From: Promerops cafer
Taxonomy: Eukaryota > Chordata > Aves > Passeriformes > Nectariniidae
Reading direction: 5' to 3'
Assembly (NCBI GenBank): GCA_013398275.1
Contig: VZSE01015526.1
Span: 134,388-198,387 of the forward strand
Length of the DNA stretch: 64,000 nt
The translations under genes and the position numbers were made by a program. Shown one piece after another: positions 62,284 to 64,000 of the stretch. Below the pieces are notes generated by a model. The model had not been told where the DNA came from, made no database searches, and was given only the letters and a program-made list of their open reading frames with translations. Each line of letters begins with the position of its first letter. The stretch's first letter is position 1.

Positions 62284-63420
62284 GGTTTTGCATTAGAGCC
62301 ACCCACGGAAGTAATTTTCTAAGAGAAGCTGCTAGCAGTTTCCTCCGTGTCTAACAAAAAAAACAATCAATAATTAGCTTTGAGAACTGACAATCTGTTA
62401 AACCACTGAGAAAGCTGGACATGCCTCTATGAATACACGTGTTAAAGACCAAAAAAATCCCGGGACGCACTCTTTTCCTTCTGGTTAGGGAACAGGTAAC
62501 AAGGCCAGCCTGGCCCCACCAAGGCGGGGCCAGGGCCCTTTCCAGGGAGCCTGCTGGGCCCCATCACGGCCGGGCTGAGCCCCCAGAAGCTGGCGGGCAC
62601 AGGGAGGGGAGGCCATCAGCCGCTGAGTCCTAGCCAGGCTGCTGAGATCCTGGCCCTTCCCCAGCGCGCCCGCTGAAAAACCCCGTAGGCGGCCCTGCAT
62701 CCCCCACAGAAAACAGCCCCGCGGCCGATCCTGACACAGCCCCCAGCGCAGCCGCTGCAGAAACCTCCATTGTAAAACAGCTCCGGCCAGCAGTGACCAT
62801 CTACAGGCCTGAGTGAGATATTAACTCTTCCAGTGCACAGAGAAGACTTGCAGACCTTCAGTCCTCCCTCGGGTGGGAGAAAAGGACAGAGTGAGAACAC
62901 ATAGAGGAACAACATGAAGACACCAAGGTCAGTAAAGAAAGAGTCAAGTCCCAGATAGGAGGGGATGAGGAGATGCCTTGATATTAGGGCTGAAATCCTC
63001 TTGTAAAGCCATGAAGAAGAATGTGGTTGATCTATCAGACTGCTTTTTTCTATAACTCGTTGGAAGTATGGGGGATGAAGTGTTCAAATTGTAGATATGA
63101 GCAAAGGCGTCCATGCTAAGGTAAGCAGATGTTGAAGTGGCTGTGGTCCCATGAGAAGTTTGAACAGAGAGAGAGAGAGAAGAGTGATGAAGACCCTTTT
63201 CCCCCAGGGAGAGGAAAAGAGGATCTCTGTTCTCAGAGATGAAGATGATCTCAGAGATAGATAAAGAGAACCTTTGCTCTTGAACAGCTCATCTTTAAAA
63301 TAGTACCCCATCAGTTAATATAGCCCATAAACACAGCTATGGGAAAGCTGTGAAAGATTGGAGGGACTTCTGACTGCAGAATTCCCAGGCGGCTGCTATT
63401 CATAGAAATTAAAAGTCACA
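62284..63420 (-). mobile_element. LTR-like dispersed repeat, copy 2 (short form, inverted)
   Basis: Reverse complement of copy 1 at 10099-11778, with the same order of shared blocks. It lacks the internal block of about 580 bases between TGTGTTTATGGGC and GGGGTACTATTTTAA. Its minus-strand ends also resemble TG...CA. Its GC-rich middle differs more than its flanks. It is classed as LTR-like by structure only. Confidence 0.6.
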
Positions 63421-64000
63421 AGAGAACTGTTTTCTGGTGAACAAGTCTCCATAAATTGACAAGAGGGACTCCTCTCCCTAAGTGAACTGAAAAAAGATTA
63501 TTCTAGAGGTGATGAACTGACTGAATTGTTTCTGTACATTGTTAGTCAGAAAGAAAAGGTTGTAGGGGGAGGAGAAGTGTTTTGAAGGTTTTATTCTGAT
63601 CCTTATTTTTTTCTTTTAGTTACTGTTAACAAAGTATTCTTTATTCCCTTTAGAAGTTTTGAGCCTGCTTTGCCTTCCTCCTAAATCCTATCTCACACAA
63701 GAAATGAGTAAGTACATTCTAGTGGGTGCACTGACATCTAGCCAGCACTGAACCCACGACATTAATTGGTGTATTGGCTGGGAAATCTGAAATTGGCAAA
63801 CCAAAAACACTACACTCTCTTAACTTTTACTGCTGAGTTTTGAAATAAGTAGAGAAGATCAATTAAAAAGAGCCTTAGCTGGTTGTAGGTGCTCTTTGAA
63901 AATGTTGGTTTCCATTGCGGAGGTAATATATTTTTGTGATATTTGTAGATATTTATTTTAAATACAGCAGTGAAAAAGACAGTGTCTTCTGTGTGATGAT
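63421..64000. other. Intergenic sequence at the window end
   Basis: No exon, RNA gene or repeat is recognised. In human the next gene beyond RIBC2 is FBLN1, but no exon of it can be seen here. Confidence 0.5.

Overview
This is vertebrate nuclear DNA, and almost certainly a bird, most likely a passerine. Three split genes with GT-AG introns can be rebuilt exon by exon. The interspersed repeats are mainly CR1 LINE fragments with the avian 3' end, and one element is a tRNA-Ile-derived SINE with a CR1-like tail, a type known from passerines. The gene order FAM118A (+), SMC1B (-), RIBC2 (+) matches human 22q13. Family comparisons below were made from memory, without a database search.

Layout. 1-1267 is non-coding sequence at the 5' side of FAM118A. 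1277-9839 is FAM118A (SIR2-like domain protein), seven coding exons on the plus strand, with two frame breaks. 9840-13595 is the tail-to-tail interval between FAM118A and SMC1B and carries a 1.7-kb LTR-like dispersed repeat. 13596-45315 is SMC1B (meiotic cohesin ATPase), 25 coding exons on the minus strand, all open and in phase, predicting 1238 residues. 45207-46110 is a CpG island and head-to-head promoter with a five-copy 50-bp minisatellite and a 13-base assembly gap. 45843-59506 is RIBC2 (RIB43A-like axonemal protein), seven coding exons on the plus strand, predicting 379 residues. 59507-64000 has no gene that I can support; it holds a second, inverted copy of the LTR-like repeat.

The main anomalies are these. 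(1) A 1.86-kb segment with SMC1B exon 10 is present twice, the copies separated by a single N. The two copies run exactly to the N on opposite sides, so this is probably an unmerged contig overlap. (2) FAM118A has a frame shift in coding exon 2 and another in coding exon 3, while all its splice sites and the rest of its coding sequence are preserved. (3) The minisatellite lies inside the shared SMC1B/RIBC2 promoter. (4) FAM118A intron 5 contains a 51-bp tandem duplication ending in a near-perfect hairpin. I found no bacterial-type system, no CRISPR array and no new protein-coding system. SMC1B (meiotic cohesin) and RIBC2 (ciliary and flagellar microtubules) share one promoter region, which would suit joint expression in testis.
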